Assembly (NCBI RefSeq): GCF_000833025.1
Contig: NZ_CP010817.1
Coordinates: 2,542,001 to 2,606,000 of the forward strand
Direction of reading: 5' to 3'
From: Myroides profundi
GTDB lineage: Bacteria; Bacteroidota; Bacteroidia; Flavobacteriales; Flavobacteriaceae
Length of the DNA: 64,000 nt
The position numbers and the translations under genes are program-made. Below are positions 15,960 to 25,249 of the stretch, piece by piece. Below the pieces are notes generated by a model, which was not told the DNA's origin, did not search any database, and saw only the letters and a program-made list of their open reading frames with translations. Position 1 is the first letter of the stretch. Each line of letters starts with the position of its first letter.

Positions 15960-17099
15960 TTAAAAGTCTCTATATTCGTCAAACCACTTATTAGCTTCTT
16001 CTTCCGCTATTACTAAAGAGCTAAAAGAAACCAATTGCATGACTGCTTCCCAAGTATCCTCTCTCTCTGTAGTCTCGATATTCGGTAGATCATTTACAAT
16101 CTCTACTAAAACTCTGATTGCTTCCTTGACCTCCTCTTTCGTTTTAGCTTTCTTAATTACCTTGAGAGCCTCTTTATACGCTTTTACAGCCACTTTATTG
16201 TTCTTCCCTACCCAAGAGCCAAATGGAATACTAAACTCTGTAATAAACCACTCAGGCTTCTTTAAATTAGAAACAGAAGCGTACTTAAAGGTTCTTTCCT
16301 TCTCTAGCTCAGTTAATTGTTTCTTGAGTTGTTTTCCTATACTATCTTCTATATTCCAACCAATAAAGTAATCTAGATTAGCCCAACTATTCAATGCTGG
16401 GATACCTTCTAAGGTAGGCGCGTATCTCAACTCTAGTCTCTCTAATCCCTTCAATTGACTTAAAACATCTAGATTACATAAGTGCCCAGATAATGCTAGG
16501 GCTTTCAGATTAGAAAACTGTAATAAACTACTGCAATCAAAAGGTTGTCCATTCACTTTAGTATAAATATTGATCTCCTTGATATGTGCTGTCGTTTTAA
16601 GTACTTGTAATCTCAAGGGAGATACATTATCATTAACAAACGAAAAAGACAAAGTTTCTAGGTGCTCATAGTTCTCTAAAGTTAGATTGCTGACCTTCCC
16701 TCTAACAGAGATGTCTTTCACTCCCTTGCCTAATATTAAGCGAATAGGATGATCAATAGTCACTACTAATCTTCTGAAAGCTGCTTGACTAAAATCAGCC
16801 TCTGTACAGTCTAGTGGCGCCCAATCTAGCTGTTCCATCTCCCGAGTAGCGCTCCACTGGATAAATGACGTATCATCTCCGTGGTACTCCATCACACGAG
16901 GCCAATTACCGCCTGCAGGAACTTGAAACTCATTAAATACGTCCCAATTAATAACATCTTCTCTCTCTACTAAAGCATCACATTTAGACGTTGTAATTCC
17001 CTTAGTACCTATCGCAAAACGACCTTGTCCTGCTGTTATCTTTACTTTGTGACTATTCTCTTTAGTCAGTGATAAGTAAAATGGTTTATCTCTTTCCAT
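15960..17099 (-). CDS. Leucine-rich-repeat-like hypothetical protein
   Basis: 379 aa, no signal peptide. The centre (about 130-240) has successive leucine-rich turns: VSNLTLENYEHLETLSF, FSNLKALALSGHLCNLDVL and LKGLERLELRYAPTLEGIP, a partial LRR solenoid. The C-terminal ~90 residues form charged helices (KVAVKAYKEALKVIKKAKTKEEVKEA). The N-terminal ~110 residues are beta-rich and unrecognised. It is probably a cytosolic binding protein. It is 12 bases upstream of the SMI1/KNR4 gene and follows the permease gene by 6 bases, so all three could share a transcript, although the permease has an unrelated function. Confidence 0.7.
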   Translation of the reverse strand: MERDKPFYLSLTKENSHKVKITAGQGRFAIGTKGITTSKCDALVEREDVINWDVFNEFQVPAGGNWPRVMEYHGDDTSFIQWSATREMEQLDWAPLDCTEADFSQAAFRRLVVTIDHPIRLILGKGVKDISVRGKVSNLTLENYEHLETLSFSFVNDNVSPLRLQVLKTTAHIKEINIYTKVNGQPFDCSSLLQFSNLKALALSGHLCNLDVLSQLKGLERLELRYAPTLEGIPALNSWANLDYFIGWNIEDSIGKQLKKQLTELEKERTFKYASVSNLKKPEWFITEFSIPFGSWVGKNNKVAVKAYKEALKVIKKAKTKEEVKEAIRVLVEIVNDLPNIETTEREDTWEAVMQLVSFSSLVIAEEEANKWFDEYRDF

Positions 17100-17105
17100 A
17101 TTTTC

Positions 17106-17873
17106 TTATTTAAACCACACTTCATATCCAAATCGACAAATAGCGATGAACATGATGAATAAGAAGATATATCTCACCCATACCTGTCCTTTTAGAATAG
17201 CCATCTTCGCTCCAAAATACCCTCCTAAACCGTTACAAACAGCCATTGGGATAGCAACTTTCCATATAATAGCTCCTTTTAATAAAAATAAGCAGATACT
17301 ACCAAAATTAGTCACTAGGTTAATCAATTTTGCATAAGCAGATGCTTTAAAAAAGTCAAAACCAATTAGAAAAACAAATCCCATAATAAAGAAAGTACCT
17401 GTAGCTGGCCCAATAAAACCATCGTAAAAACCTACTACTACCGAAATGATAACTCCCCAGATGTACTTCTGTCTATCTGTGATATTAGTAATCGCTTTTC
17501 TAGAGAAGTCCTTTTTAATATAAGTGAATATCCATAGGGCTATTAAGATGATGAATAACAAGGGCTTCATAAAGTCGTTATTCACTATTGTCAAGACATA
17601 AGAACCTGCAAAAGCACTTCCAAAAGAAATCAATGCCAATAGGGCAAAGTACATCCAATTTATCTTAGTCTGCTTTAGATATTGTCTAACAGCTATTGCC
17701 GTTCCCGAAAAAGCAGGAATCTTAAGTGTACCTATTACTGTTGACACGGGTATTTGAGGTAATAAGGCTAAGCCTAGTGGTGTTTGTATTAGTCCTCCTC
17801 CTCCTGCGATGGCATCTATAAACCCTGCACAGAAAGCAACTATTCCTAAATACAATAAGATATCTAATTCCAT
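17106..17873 (-). CDS. TauE/SafE family sulfite/anion exporter-like permease
   Basis: 255 aa, about eight membrane helices. Family signatures: FCAGFIDAIAGGGGLIQTP near the N-terminus and its inverted-repeat counterpart VGFYDGFIGPATGTFF in the second half. These permeases export sulfite, sulfoacetate or other organic anions, or import substrates in some clades; specificity is unknown. I start at ATG 17873 rather than a frame-open start at 18014, because the longer version would span the terminator of the preceding gene (17962-17990) and because an exact TACATTTG promoter element lies at 17892-17899. Confidence 0.88.
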   Translation of the reverse strand: MELDILLYLGIVAFCAGFIDAIAGGGGLIQTPLGLALLPQIPVSTVIGTLKIPAFSGTAIAVRQYLKQTKINWMYFALLALISFGSAFAGSYVLTIVNNDFMKPLLFIILIALWIFTYIKKDFSRKAITNITDRQKYIWGVIISVVVGFYDGFIGPATGTFFIMGFVFLIGFDFFKASAYAKLINLVTNFGSICLFLLKGAIIWKVAIPMAVCNGLGGYFGAKMAILKGQVWVRYIFLFIMFIAICRFGYEVWFK

Positions 17874-17961
17874 TTGTGTTTTATAAGTACACAAATGTAA
17901 AAGTATTACTTTATCTTCTAAAGTGTATTTTTCCTTTTTTATCTTAAAACCACTAGCCAAT

Positions 17962-17990
17962 AAAAAACCACTAACAAATGTTAGTGGTTT
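17962..17990 (-). terminator. Terminator of the T9SS cargo gene
   Basis: Stem AACCACTAAC-AAAT-GTTAGTGGTT (17966-17989), followed on the minus strand by six T. It lies about 75 bases beyond the stop at 18063. Confidence 0.85.
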
Positions 17991-18062
17991 TCTTTCATTT
18001 TGTATTAAGATCATTTATGTCAATAAGGCCTTAATAACTATATTAATCATTTTTTTTTAACG

Positions 18063-19343
18063 CTATTCATTCTCTAAGTGTAGATAACCTTGTTTTTTGA
18101 TAATTCTAGAACCTCTAGCATCAGAATATTCATAGGTTAACACATAGAAATAAGTACCTGTTGGTAACTTAGCATTTTTATTAAGAGTTCCACGTCCTTC
18201 TGAGTACCCTTGAAACACATTACCATTACTATCATAATTGGTTGTTTCATATACTTTAGCTCCCCATCTATTGAAAATTTGTACTTTATTATTAGGATAA
18301 CGAGTAATATTATCAATGATAAAATAATCATTCTTACCATCTCCATTAGGAGAAACAGCGTTATATACAACCACATCACCATCTAATATAATATCAGTAT
18401 CTACTGTCCCTAGTGTAAAGAACCCATACCCCTTTACAGCAGTAGCTGTTGTTACTTCTTTATTTGCGACATCTACTACTCCACCTTCATCTACCCAAAT
18501 AAGGTTATGTGAATCCCAACGGATGATATGTAGATCTTTCTCTGGATTTGCCAATATCTCCTTAAGTGTAGTGTTCTCACTCCAACTCAATGTTAATAAT
18601 ATATCTCCTTCTGTACTGTTTCCTTTATCTACTAACCAAAACTCCTTAGTGTTTAATAAATTAATTACTCCAGATTTATTACTATGCGATTCAAAAAACT
18701 GTTTATCATCATAAATATATCTACTAACATAAACAGATTTATCACTCTTAGGAGCAGAGATTTTAGCATATCTAAAGTTACCTTTATTTCCCTGAGGGAA
18801 CATAAACTCATCGTTACCTATTTTCTCTACCTCACCATCAGCAAAACTTTTATCACTTACATTCTTTGACTTTGCTCCTTTTTGGAAACTGATCATACCT
18901 TTTGATAGTCCTGTTACGGCATTCAGTGTAGAATCTATCTTTACAATTCCGTCTTGGAAATCCATTGTTCCATATACATCTATATTTGCTTTAAGATCAA
19001 AAGCACCTGCTGTCTGTGGATTGTTTAGAACTACATCGTAAAACTCAGTAAATGAGTTACCCGAAATAGTCTGTACTCCTGTCTCATCCTCGTATCTACT
19101 AAACACAACTTTACCTGTCTTAGCATTTTTACTAATACTATAGATTCCTTCGTTTGTGAAATCATTAAAGAAATAAACAGTACCATCATTTGTAAAGTCA
19201 CCTTTCTTTTCGTTAATAAACTCCGCTACAGTACCCATTTCTGTACCTGACAAAACGGATAATATTCCTTCATTTACAGTTTGTGCTGAAGCAATACATG
19301 GCACTAGTCCAAGAACTATTAAACTGATATTCTTCTTTTTCAT
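18063..19343 (-). CDS. T9SS type B cargo protein (gliding-motility C-terminal domain)
   Basis: 426 aa with a signal peptide (cleavage near VPCIASAQ, residue 21). The C-terminal ~90 residues are the CHU_C/type B sorting domain: AVSPNGDGKNDYFIIDNI, VQIFNRWGAKVYE, LPTGTYFYVLTYE and a final IIKKQGYLHL strand. This directs translocation through the type IX secretion system to the surface or medium. The body has an adhesin-like beta pattern with repeated glycine/asparagine turns and no catalytic motif. It is monocistronic with a terminator. Presence of this cargo implies a T9SS elsewhere in the genome. Confidence 0.92.
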   Translation of the reverse strand: MKKKNISLIVLGLVPCIASAQTVNEGILSVLSGTEMGTVAEFINEKKGDFTNDGTVYFFNDFTNEGIYSISKNAKTGKVVFSRYEDETGVQTISGNSFTEFYDVVLNNPQTAGAFDLKANIDVYGTMDFQDGIVKIDSTLNAVTGLSKGMISFQKGAKSKNVSDKSFADGEVEKIGNDEFMFPQGNKGNFRYAKISAPKSDKSVYVSRYIYDDKQFFESHSNKSGVINLLNTKEFWLVDKGNSTEGDILLTLSWSENTTLKEILANPEKDLHIIRWDSHNLIWVDEGGVVDVANKEVTTATAVKGYGFFTLGTVDTDIILDGDVVVYNAVSPNGDGKNDYFIIDNITRYPNNKVQIFNRWGAKVYETTNYDSNGNVFQGYSEGRGTLNKNAKLPTGTYFYVLTYEYSDARGSRIIKKQGYLHLENE

Positions 19344-19910
19344 AACTACTCTTTTTATTCATTTTATTCCCAGCTTTAAAAGCAATATTTACTTTCAATT
19401 TCTGGTTTTTAACCTTATCCCAACAAGGTCGTTTTACAATAAAACCAAAAATCGCACCAATTAATCTATTTTGTATAAAATTTTGTTACTAATTATACTT
19501 CCATTAGATATTTTTAGCAATTTCACTAGTTTTAAATACTTATAAAACCAACATACTATTTCTTACTTTATCATAATTATTAGAAATACAAAAATAATAC
19601 TTAACTCACAATATTTAATACTATACAAATATTTATACACAATAGATAAAAATATTATACAGATACACGATTAATACTCATAAAATAACAATTACAAAAA
19701 CTAATTTATAAAACACCACTATTCACCTCTAGTGAGTACCATATAGGATATGTATACATCATTTATACTTCTAGTGATTAATTGTTAAATTACAATCTTA
19801 TTTCAAAACAAATAATCGCTAATTGTGAATATTTTGTTTTCAACTATTTTTATCATTTATTCAGCTATGTTCTATGCCTATATGATCATTAAAACTGTAT
19901 TTAAAAAAAA

Positions 19911-19944
19911 TAAGAGTCAAATACCTTAAGGTACTTGACTCTTA
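19911..19944. terminator. Palindromic hairpin, possible orphan terminator
   Basis: Near-perfect palindrome built on AAGAGTCAA and TTGACTCTT around TACCTTAAGGTA, with an A-run on the left and T-rich DNA on the right. No gene ends next to it, so the transcript it terminates is unknown. Confidence 0.5.
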
Positions 19945-20036
19945 TTACTAATTTTCTTTTTCATATATATAATACCTTATCTTGTATATAGAATACTAAT
20001 AAAAGGTAGATCATATCCTTCTGTTAAACAAACAAA

Positions 20037-20070
20037 GGTTCTAGTTAGTTAATACACTAACTAGAATCCT
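20037..20070 (-). terminator. Hairpin downstream of the possible 24-codon gene
   Basis: Arms TTCTAGTTAGT and ACTAACTAGAA (about 20039-20065) with flanking GG/CC pairs, followed on the minus strand by a T-rich stretch (CCTTTGTTTGTTT). Confidence 0.5.
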
Positions 20071-20136
20071 TTTACAAACAACGTGTCAATAATTCGGCCA
20101 GAACTATATTTTATTATACAACTATAAAAATAGCAT

Positions 20137-20211
20137 TACAACAGATGCTTAATAAACTCTATTACAAGAGAATAAATCACAACAACAGCACTTAACAACC
20201 ATTTTATCATA
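20137..20211 (-). CDS. Possible 24-aa membrane micropeptide
   Basis: A short frame on the minus strand encodes MIKWLLSAVVVIYSL plus a short charged tail ending KHLL: one hydrophobic helix preceded by a Lys. It is followed about 70 bases later by a hairpin with a T-rich 3' side. Composition and context fit a small membrane peptide gene, but at this length chance is a serious alternative; no homologue is claimed. Confidence 0.25.
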
Positions 20212-20456
20212 ATACTTATATTTATAGGGTTATACCTAATTTTTTAATTGCTTTCTTACATTCTATAAAAAAAGAATATGGACTCTAATATTATTTTTAT
20301 AAAAAATATTATCAGACTAATCCTTCTTCATAAAAAGAACGTAATCAATACAAAACACTAATTTCGCCTCCATTAATACTTAGGTTTCAATATCTACTAA
20401 GCTTCTTTCACAGGGCAAATATAAAATAAATCACTTAATGGTGACTTAATATTTAG

Positions 20457-20464
20457 TACTTTTG
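20457..20464 (+). promoter_or_regulatory. -7 element upstream of the TetR gene
   Basis: TACTTTTG is an exact match to the flavobacterial TAnnTTTG box, 25 bases before the ATG at 20489. No clear TTG lies at the expected distance upstream. Confidence 0.4.
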
Positions 20465-20488
20465 ATAAAATATTTTTTTTACTTCATT

Positions 20489-21118
20489 ATGTCAGAGAAA
20501 AAGGAAAAACCAAGAGAGAGAAATAAAGAAAAAAGTAAAGAAACCTTACTTCAAGCAGTAGGAATAATCTTAAAGGAAAAAGGTTACTCTGCTCTTAAGG
20601 TTAATAATATCGCTGCAACAGCAGGATTAGACAAAAAACTTATCTATAACTACTTTGGAGGAGTAGACCAATTACTTGATGAATATATTAATTCTCAATA
20701 TTTCTGGAACAATATAGATCCTGATTTATTATTAGATGAAGCATCCAAAGATGGTGGAAAAGAGATAGGTAAAGCATTAATTGCTGAACAATACGACTTC
20801 GTTCAACAGAATAAGGAGTTTCAAAAACTAATGCTTTGGCAATTATCTGAAGACAGAGATTCTTTAAAGAAAATTATAGCTAAGCAGGAAGATATAGGAG
20901 AAGTGCTATTTAAGAATGTATCTGATCATCACTTCGGGGATAAAGCAGATAATTATCGCGCTTTAATGGCTATTCTTGTATCTGGGGCATATTACCTCAA
21001 CTTATACGCTGAACACAATGGAAGGTACTTCTGTGGTATAGACCTCCACAGTAATGAAGGAAGACAAAAGATAAAGGAGGCAATGAATTCTATTGTAGAC
21101 AAGGCCTTCGAAAAGTAA
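20489..21118 (+). CDS. TetR/AcrR-family transcriptional regulator
   Basis: 209 aa. The N-terminal DNA-binding domain (about 10-60) shows the TetR helix-turn-helix: TLLQAVGIILKEKGYSALKV, then IAATAGLDKKLIYNYFGG. The C-terminal helical domain is ligand-binding and divergent. I use ATG 20489 (M-S-E-K-K-E-K), as the longer TTG-initiated version would start inside the promoter box. It converges with the AraC gene of the urease locus and shares a bidirectional terminator with it. Its target and ligand are unknown. Confidence 0.9.
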   Translation: MSEKKEKPRERNKEKSKETLLQAVGIILKEKGYSALKVNNIAATAGLDKKLIYNYFGGVDQLLDEYINSQYFWNNIDPDLLLDEASKDGGKEIGKALIAEQYDFVQQNKEFQKLMLWQLSEDRDSLKKIIAKQEDIGEVLFKNVSDHHFGDKADNYRALMAILVSGAYYLNLYAEHNGRYFCGIDLHSNEGRQKIKEAMNSIVDKAFEK

Positions 21119-21120
21119 AA

Positions 21121-21166
21121 AACAACAAAGAGAATAGTATAGCCTATATCTATTCTCTTTGTTGTT
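21121..21166. terminator. Bidirectional terminator between tetR-like and araC-like genes
   Basis: Perfect 17-base stem (21121-21137 with 21150-21166; AACAACAAAGAGAATAG and its complement) between convergent genes, 3 bases after the TetR stop codon. Confidence 0.85.
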
Positions 21167-21191
21167 ATAAATATCGTCAATAAAAGGCGAG

Positions 21192-22079
21192 TTATAATAT
21201 AAACTTATGTTTTCGATAATCACTCGGTGAATACCCTGTCACCTTTTTAAACAACCTCGTAAAATAGGAAGGCGAATTATATTTTAATTCAAAAGCGATA
21301 CCAGCGATATCTCGTGTTTTATCTTGGAGGAGTATCTGACTATGTAAGATACTGATTTCATTAATCCACTGTTTAGGTGGTTTATTAGTAGCTTCCTTGA
21401 CACATTTATTGAGATAATTCTCTGAAATATGAAGAAGGTTAGCATAAAACAGTACATTCTTATGATCAATATGAAACTTTTGAACTAACTCCCTAAATCG
21501 AAAGGCAATATCTAATTGTCTACTCATCGGAGTCTTCTTTTCCATATCTACACGAATTACCTTCATTAATATAGTCTCTAACAAGGTAACACAAATCTCC
21601 ACGTCCCTATTCTCACTTAAAGATTCTTCTTCTAATAAATCTAATGTTCTACTTACCCAACTCGCGTTCATCTCATTAAGCTTTACATGAGGATTCATCG
21701 CAAAAAACTTCAAATCAGTTGCCCCTAATGATATATCTGTAACCACATCATTCTCATAGACCACAAAATATCCTCTAATATCATCTGATATAGAAAGAGT
21801 GGCGGTTATATTTCCATTCTTTACATTGATTATTTCATGTTTAGATAAACTATAAGCTCCACTATCTAAATATTGTGTCATCTCTCCCATAGTCAACATT
21901 ATCATAAAATTAAATGTAGTACGATACGGGATAACAGGCATTAAAATACCTCTTAAATAGTCTTCTAAACGATAAACTTGAATCTTGCTATCATTCTCTA
22001 AATAACTGTGATCTAGATGAGGCAAAAACAACTTCTTATACTGATAGTTGTTCAATATTTCAATAGACGGCTTCGACAT
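21192..22079 (-). CDS. AraC-family regulator at the end of the urease locus
   Basis: 295 aa. The N-terminal cupin-type sensor is followed by a C-terminal AraC DNA-binding domain (about 195-290): FYANLLHISENYLNKCVKE and LKYNSPSYFTRLFKKVTG-YSPSDYRK. It is 80 bases downstream of the urea transporter gene on the same strand with no terminator between, so it is probably the last gene of the urease operon and may regulate it. Whether it senses urea or another effector cannot be told from sequence. It has the ~100-residue AraC C-terminal pattern intact. Confidence 0.88.
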   Translation of the reverse strand: MSKPSIEILNNYQYKKLFLPHLDHSYLENDSKIQVYRLEDYLRGILMPVIPYRTTFNFMIMLTMGEMTQYLDSGAYSLSKHEIINVKNGNITATLSISDDIRGYFVVYENDVVTDISLGATDLKFFAMNPHVKLNEMNASWVSRTLDLLEEESLSENRDVEICVTLLETILMKVIRVDMEKKTPMSRQLDIAFRFRELVQKFHIDHKNVLFYANLLHISENYLNKCVKEATNKPPKQWINEISILHSQILLQDKTRDIAGIAFELKYNSPSYFTRLFKKVTGYSPSDYRKHKFIL

Positions 22080-22159
22080 ATTTCAACCAAATAATTAAGG
22101 CAAATTTTATAAAATAAATAGATCATTATCAATAGTCTATAGCTAATATTTTGCTAATA

Positions 22160-23071
22160 TTACTTAGATATTTTAGCGATAAAACTAGTAACTCCTAATT
22201 CTTCTAATTTCTTCACTATCCATTTGTCTAACTGCTTGATAGGGTACATCACCCACATCGCGAATACAAAGGGAAATGTCAAGGTAGTCCATCCATACTT
22301 AATCATAAAAATATCGAAATAAGTGGAGATAATTACACTGATCAAGACATACATGCCTGCGCGTACTTTATCCTCTCCCATAGCAATACCACATAATACA
22401 GCATTAAAACTAAATACCCCTTCACTAATTAGGGCATTAGAGGCATGACTACTATGCGAAATATACACACTGACTATCACTGCTACAAAACCATATAACG
22501 CCTGTATAGGTCGGCTGATAAACACTCCCAAAAAGAATACAACTCCTGCTACAAAACTCCCTTGGAATAATACTTGTCCAAAAGCATGACCTTGAATTAA
22601 AAAGTCATCCAGCTCTTCTATATCTACAAAGTGCTCAGGTACAGAACGAATCGCTAAATCAGGTATACTTAGAATAAACAGTGAAACCCAAGTAAAAAGA
22701 ATAAAGGGAAATGTATAAGCTGGTAATTCCTTTTTTATTGCCCATCCCATTATAATGGTTGATAAAACAGATGAAATAATCATCATGCCATATACCCAAA
22801 TACTAGGTTCAAAATAAAATATTAAAGCTACTCCTATTAGACATGCATTAAACCCGTATAGCCCTTTCTCTATGTCTTGCCTATCAAATCTCAATAACTT
22901 AGCTGTCACTATTGCAACGATATTACTCAGAGATGCGGCTAAAGCCATATTAGTAGAATCGTAATATATAGCTGCTAAAAAAAGTATTCCTGTTATTGCA
23001 TTGGCTTGTAACATAATCTGTCCAAAACCTCTAAAAAAGGCCTTAAAACAATGAACTATAAGTTCTTTCAT
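22160..23071 (-). CDS. yut: Urea transporter (UT/SLC14 family)
   Basis: 303 aa, about ten membrane helices in two pseudo-symmetric halves. Urea-channel signatures occur twice: GLYGFNACLIGVA with ELPAYTFPFILFTW in the first half, and GVFSFNAVLCGIA with TTLTFPFVFAMW in the second. These proteins form passive urea channels that feed cytoplasmic urease. It is 41 bases downstream of ureD on the same strand, completing an import-plus-hydrolysis operon. Length matches bacterial urea transporters. Confidence 0.93.
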   Translation of the reverse strand: MKELIVHCFKAFFRGFGQIMLQANAITGILFLAAIYYDSTNMALAASLSNIVAIVTAKLLRFDRQDIEKGLYGFNACLIGVALIFYFEPSIWVYGMMIISSVLSTIIMGWAIKKELPAYTFPFILFTWVSLFILSIPDLAIRSVPEHFVDIEELDDFLIQGHAFGQVLFQGSFVAGVVFFLGVFISRPIQALYGFVAVIVSVYISHSSHASNALISEGVFSFNAVLCGIAMGEDKVRAGMYVLISVIISTYFDIFMIKYGWTTLTFPFVFAMWVMYPIKQLDKWIVKKLEELGVTSFIAKISK

Positions 23072-23112
23072 GGTTTTATTTTTGAGTTTTTAATTAAAAT
23101 CTACTTAGGCTG

Positions 23113-23901
23113 TTATAAAAACAACTCATCCCATAGCTTCTGTTGAATTGTTTGAAATATAGTAAATAGCTTTTCTGCTCCTTGTCCTAAAACTCGAATC
23201 ATAAAACCATCTCCTTCTAGTAAGCTAATACCAAACTCTATATGATCGAGCTGTCCATACTGTTCATAGAAGTACTCTATGTATTCTAGTACAGATACAT
23301 TAGCTGTATTATAGTAAATCAGAGTTCCTTGATGAGTATACCCCTCTAAAATACCTATCTCTTTAATAGGCATTAAATCAGGTTGTAATAGAACATTATC
23401 TTTTACTGTAAGCCTTCCCTCTACATAGATCTCCGTCAAATTCTGAAAGTGATTGTACTCAAACTCTTCTCCTGATAACTTCCTTCCACAAGTAATAATA
23501 TCAGAAAGTAAAAAGTGACAATCTTCCTTCATTTCTACTTTATTACGACTGATAAAAGTAGATGAACTCTGAGGGACTACTGGATGAGGAACATAGGCAA
23601 AGGCACTTCCCTTTTTCATATCTATTACAGTGGTTTGCATCGACTTATTCTTCATGTGAAAAAGACGTTGATACGCTTGTGTCTGTAATTGTAGTTTAGT
23701 GTACTCTGCAAGGTGAATAGAGATGCGATGATCATCGTTATCTAAGAGTCCTGGGGAAGAACTCATAATCATCAGATAAGCTGCCTTATCTCTCTTATAT
23801 TGCCCTACTGGTACAATTCGAAAAGGTTGAGTAACGTAAGCGTCTTTCAAATAAGAAGCTCCCTCACGTTGCTCAACTTTTATATCTAATGATGAAATCA
23901 T
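23113..23901 (-). CDS. ureD: Urease accessory protein UreD (UreH)
   Basis: 262 aa, with UreD-family features: LKDAYVTQPFRIVP near the N-terminus, SSPGLLDNDDHRI (the usual G-G-x-x-x-G-D region), AYVPHPVVPQSSSTF (the P-x-P-x-x-P block) and DIITCGRKLSGEEF. UreD binds apo-urease and, with UreF and UreG, makes the complex through which nickel reaches the active site. It is 1 base downstream of ureG, so tightly coupled. Placed last of the accessory genes, as is common in Bacteroidota. Confidence 0.93.
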   Translation of the reverse strand: MISSLDIKVEQREGASYLKDAYVTQPFRIVPVGQYKRDKAAYLMIMSSSPGLLDNDDHRISIHLAEYTKLQLQTQAYQRLFHMKNKSMQTTVIDMKKGSAFAYVPHPVVPQSSSTFISRNKVEMKEDCHFLLSDIITCGRKLSGEEFEYNHFQNLTEIYVEGRLTVKDNVLLQPDLMPIKEIGILEGYTHQGTLIYYNTANVSVLEYIEYFYEQYGQLDHIEFGISLLEGDGFMIRVLGQGAEKLFTIFQTIQQKLWDELFL

Positions 23902-23902
23902 A

Positions 23903-24541
23903 TTATCTCAATAAATTTGGTTCTTCAATATCCTCTAACAAGGCATATTTTTTAATCCAACCTACTATTTCTTCTAACCCTTCTCCTGTTTTTAAATTAG
24001 AGAATAAGAAAGGGGCTCCTTTTCTAACACGTCTTGCATCTGTCTCCATCACATTTAGATCTGCACCTACATAAGGGGCTAAGTCTTTCTTATTGATTAA
24101 CAATAGGTCAGAACGTGTAATGGCTGGTCCTCCTTTACTTGGCATTTTCTCCCCTTCTGCTACATCTAATACGAAAATGGTAATATCCGCTAAGTCAGGG
24201 CTAAAGGTAGATGATAGGTTATCTCCTCCACTCTCGATAAAAATCAACTCTAAATCAGGAAAACGATTAGCTAACTCATCTACAGCTTCCAGATTCATAC
24301 TCGCATCTTCTCGTATAGCAGTATGAGGGCATCCTCCTGTTTCTACACCGATGATTCTATCTTTTGCCAATAGACTATTCTTAGCCATAAACTCTGCATC
24401 TACACGAGTATAAATATCATTGGTAATCACTGCTAAATCATATTCATTTAATAATCGACGACTCAAGCGTTCTAATAAAGCTGTTTTACCTGACCCTACA
24501 GGTCCTCCTACTCCTATTTTAATATATTTTCTATTTTCCAT
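23903..24541 (-). CDS. ureG: Urease accessory GTPase UreG
   Basis: 212 aa SIMIBI-class GTPase. The P-loop GGPVGSGKT is at residues 12-20, the conserved Cys-Pro-His nickel motif in [13 protein letters not shown] (Cys71, His73), and NKKD gives guanine specificity. GTP hydrolysis drives nickel insertion into urease in complex with UreF and UreD. The protein lacks the long N-terminal His-rich tail of some UreGs. It overlaps neither neighbour but is spaced by 12 bases from ureF and 1 base from ureD. Confidence 0.97.
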   Translation of the reverse strand: MENRKYIKIGVGGPVGSGKTALLERLSRRLLNEYDLAVITNDIYTRVDAEFMAKNSLLAKDRIIGVETGGCPHTAIREDASMNLEAVDELANRFPDLELIFIESGGDNLSSTFSPDLADITIFVLDVAEGEKMPSKGGPAITRSDLLLINKKDLAPYVGADLNVMETDARRVRKGAPFLFSNLKTGEGLEEIVGWIKKYALLEDIEEPNLLR

Positions 24542-24553
24542 CTTGTTATTTGC

Positions 24554-25246
24554 TTATGATAAATAAAGTCTTGAATAAAGGCGTTCATGTTGCATACATC
24601 TGATGTCAAAACCAATATTACACAGACCGACAAGGTTTCTATCCATTACTAACGACTCTTCACTTAGTTTCAATAAATCATCGTGTAAGTAATACAGAAT
24701 ATCTTGCCCATCTAATTGCCCTAATGGTACTAGCTTTACCGCATTGGTAACCATACCTATAGCTGCATTGTAGTAATATGCATGCATAGCTTCTACTAAA
24801 GGGATTTGCATTACTGCTGCAAAGACTCCATAGACAATACAATAGTGATTATAAGTCTCTTTTGCCTTAATCAACTGTTCCCATTGTTGTACTACAGTAT
24901 GTTCTCCACTGTATCTACTAAATATCTTATATAGACGCAACCCCAACTTCTGACTACCTTGTCTTATTTCCATTGGCCCTTTTAGTGCATTACACTCTTG
25001 ATCCAATGCGATTAATTCTTTGATATCTCCTAACACAGTAGCATCATAGGCTAACTTCATTAGTGCTGCATCATTGTACTTAATATTATACCATAGATTA
25101 TGTCTTATATACTGATCTGCTGATATCTTATCACACACCATCCCATTTTGTACATAGGTTTCTAACCCATTAGAATGTGTATATCCCCCTATGGGTAATG
25201 CTGGATCTGCTAAATGCAATAACCTTCCTAAAAATGACTCTTGCAT
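24554..25246 (-). CDS. ureF: Urease accessory protein UreF
   Basis: 230-aa all-helical protein. The N-terminus LLHLADPALPIGGYTHSNGLE is the diagnostic UreF block, and the later segment IPLVEAMHAYYYNAAIGMVTNAVKLVPLGQ corresponds to the conserved A-x-x-R/V-L-x-P-L-G-Q region. UreF bridges UreD and UreG, acting as a GTPase-activity gate. The start is 3 bases after the ureE stop, so they are translationally coupled. Confidence 0.95.
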   Translation of the reverse strand: MQESFLGRLLHLADPALPIGGYTHSNGLETYVQNGMVCDKISADQYIRHNLWYNIKYNDAALMKLAYDATVLGDIKELIALDQECNALKGPMEIRQGSQKLGLRLYKIFSRYSGEHTVVQQWEQLIKAKETYNHYCIVYGVFAAVMQIPLVEAMHAYYYNAAIGMVTNAVKLVPLGQLDGQDILYYLHDDLLKLSEESLVMDRNLVGLCNIGFDIRCMQHERLYSRLYLS

Positions 25247-25249
25247 ATT

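Larger units (their letters stand above)
19344..20456. other. Gene-poor AT-rich region of 1.1 kb
   Basis: There is no convincing gene of normal size between the T9SS cargo gene and the TetR gene. It contains two hairpins (19911-19944 and 20037-20070) and a possible 24-codon frame at 20137-20211, listed separately. The rest is very AT-rich with scattered stop codons in all frames. Confidence 0.5.

Noticed and set aside
17874..18014. N-terminal extension of the TauE/SafE permease
   Set aside because: It would place the terminator of the previous gene and a promoter box inside the coding region, and lacks family similarity.
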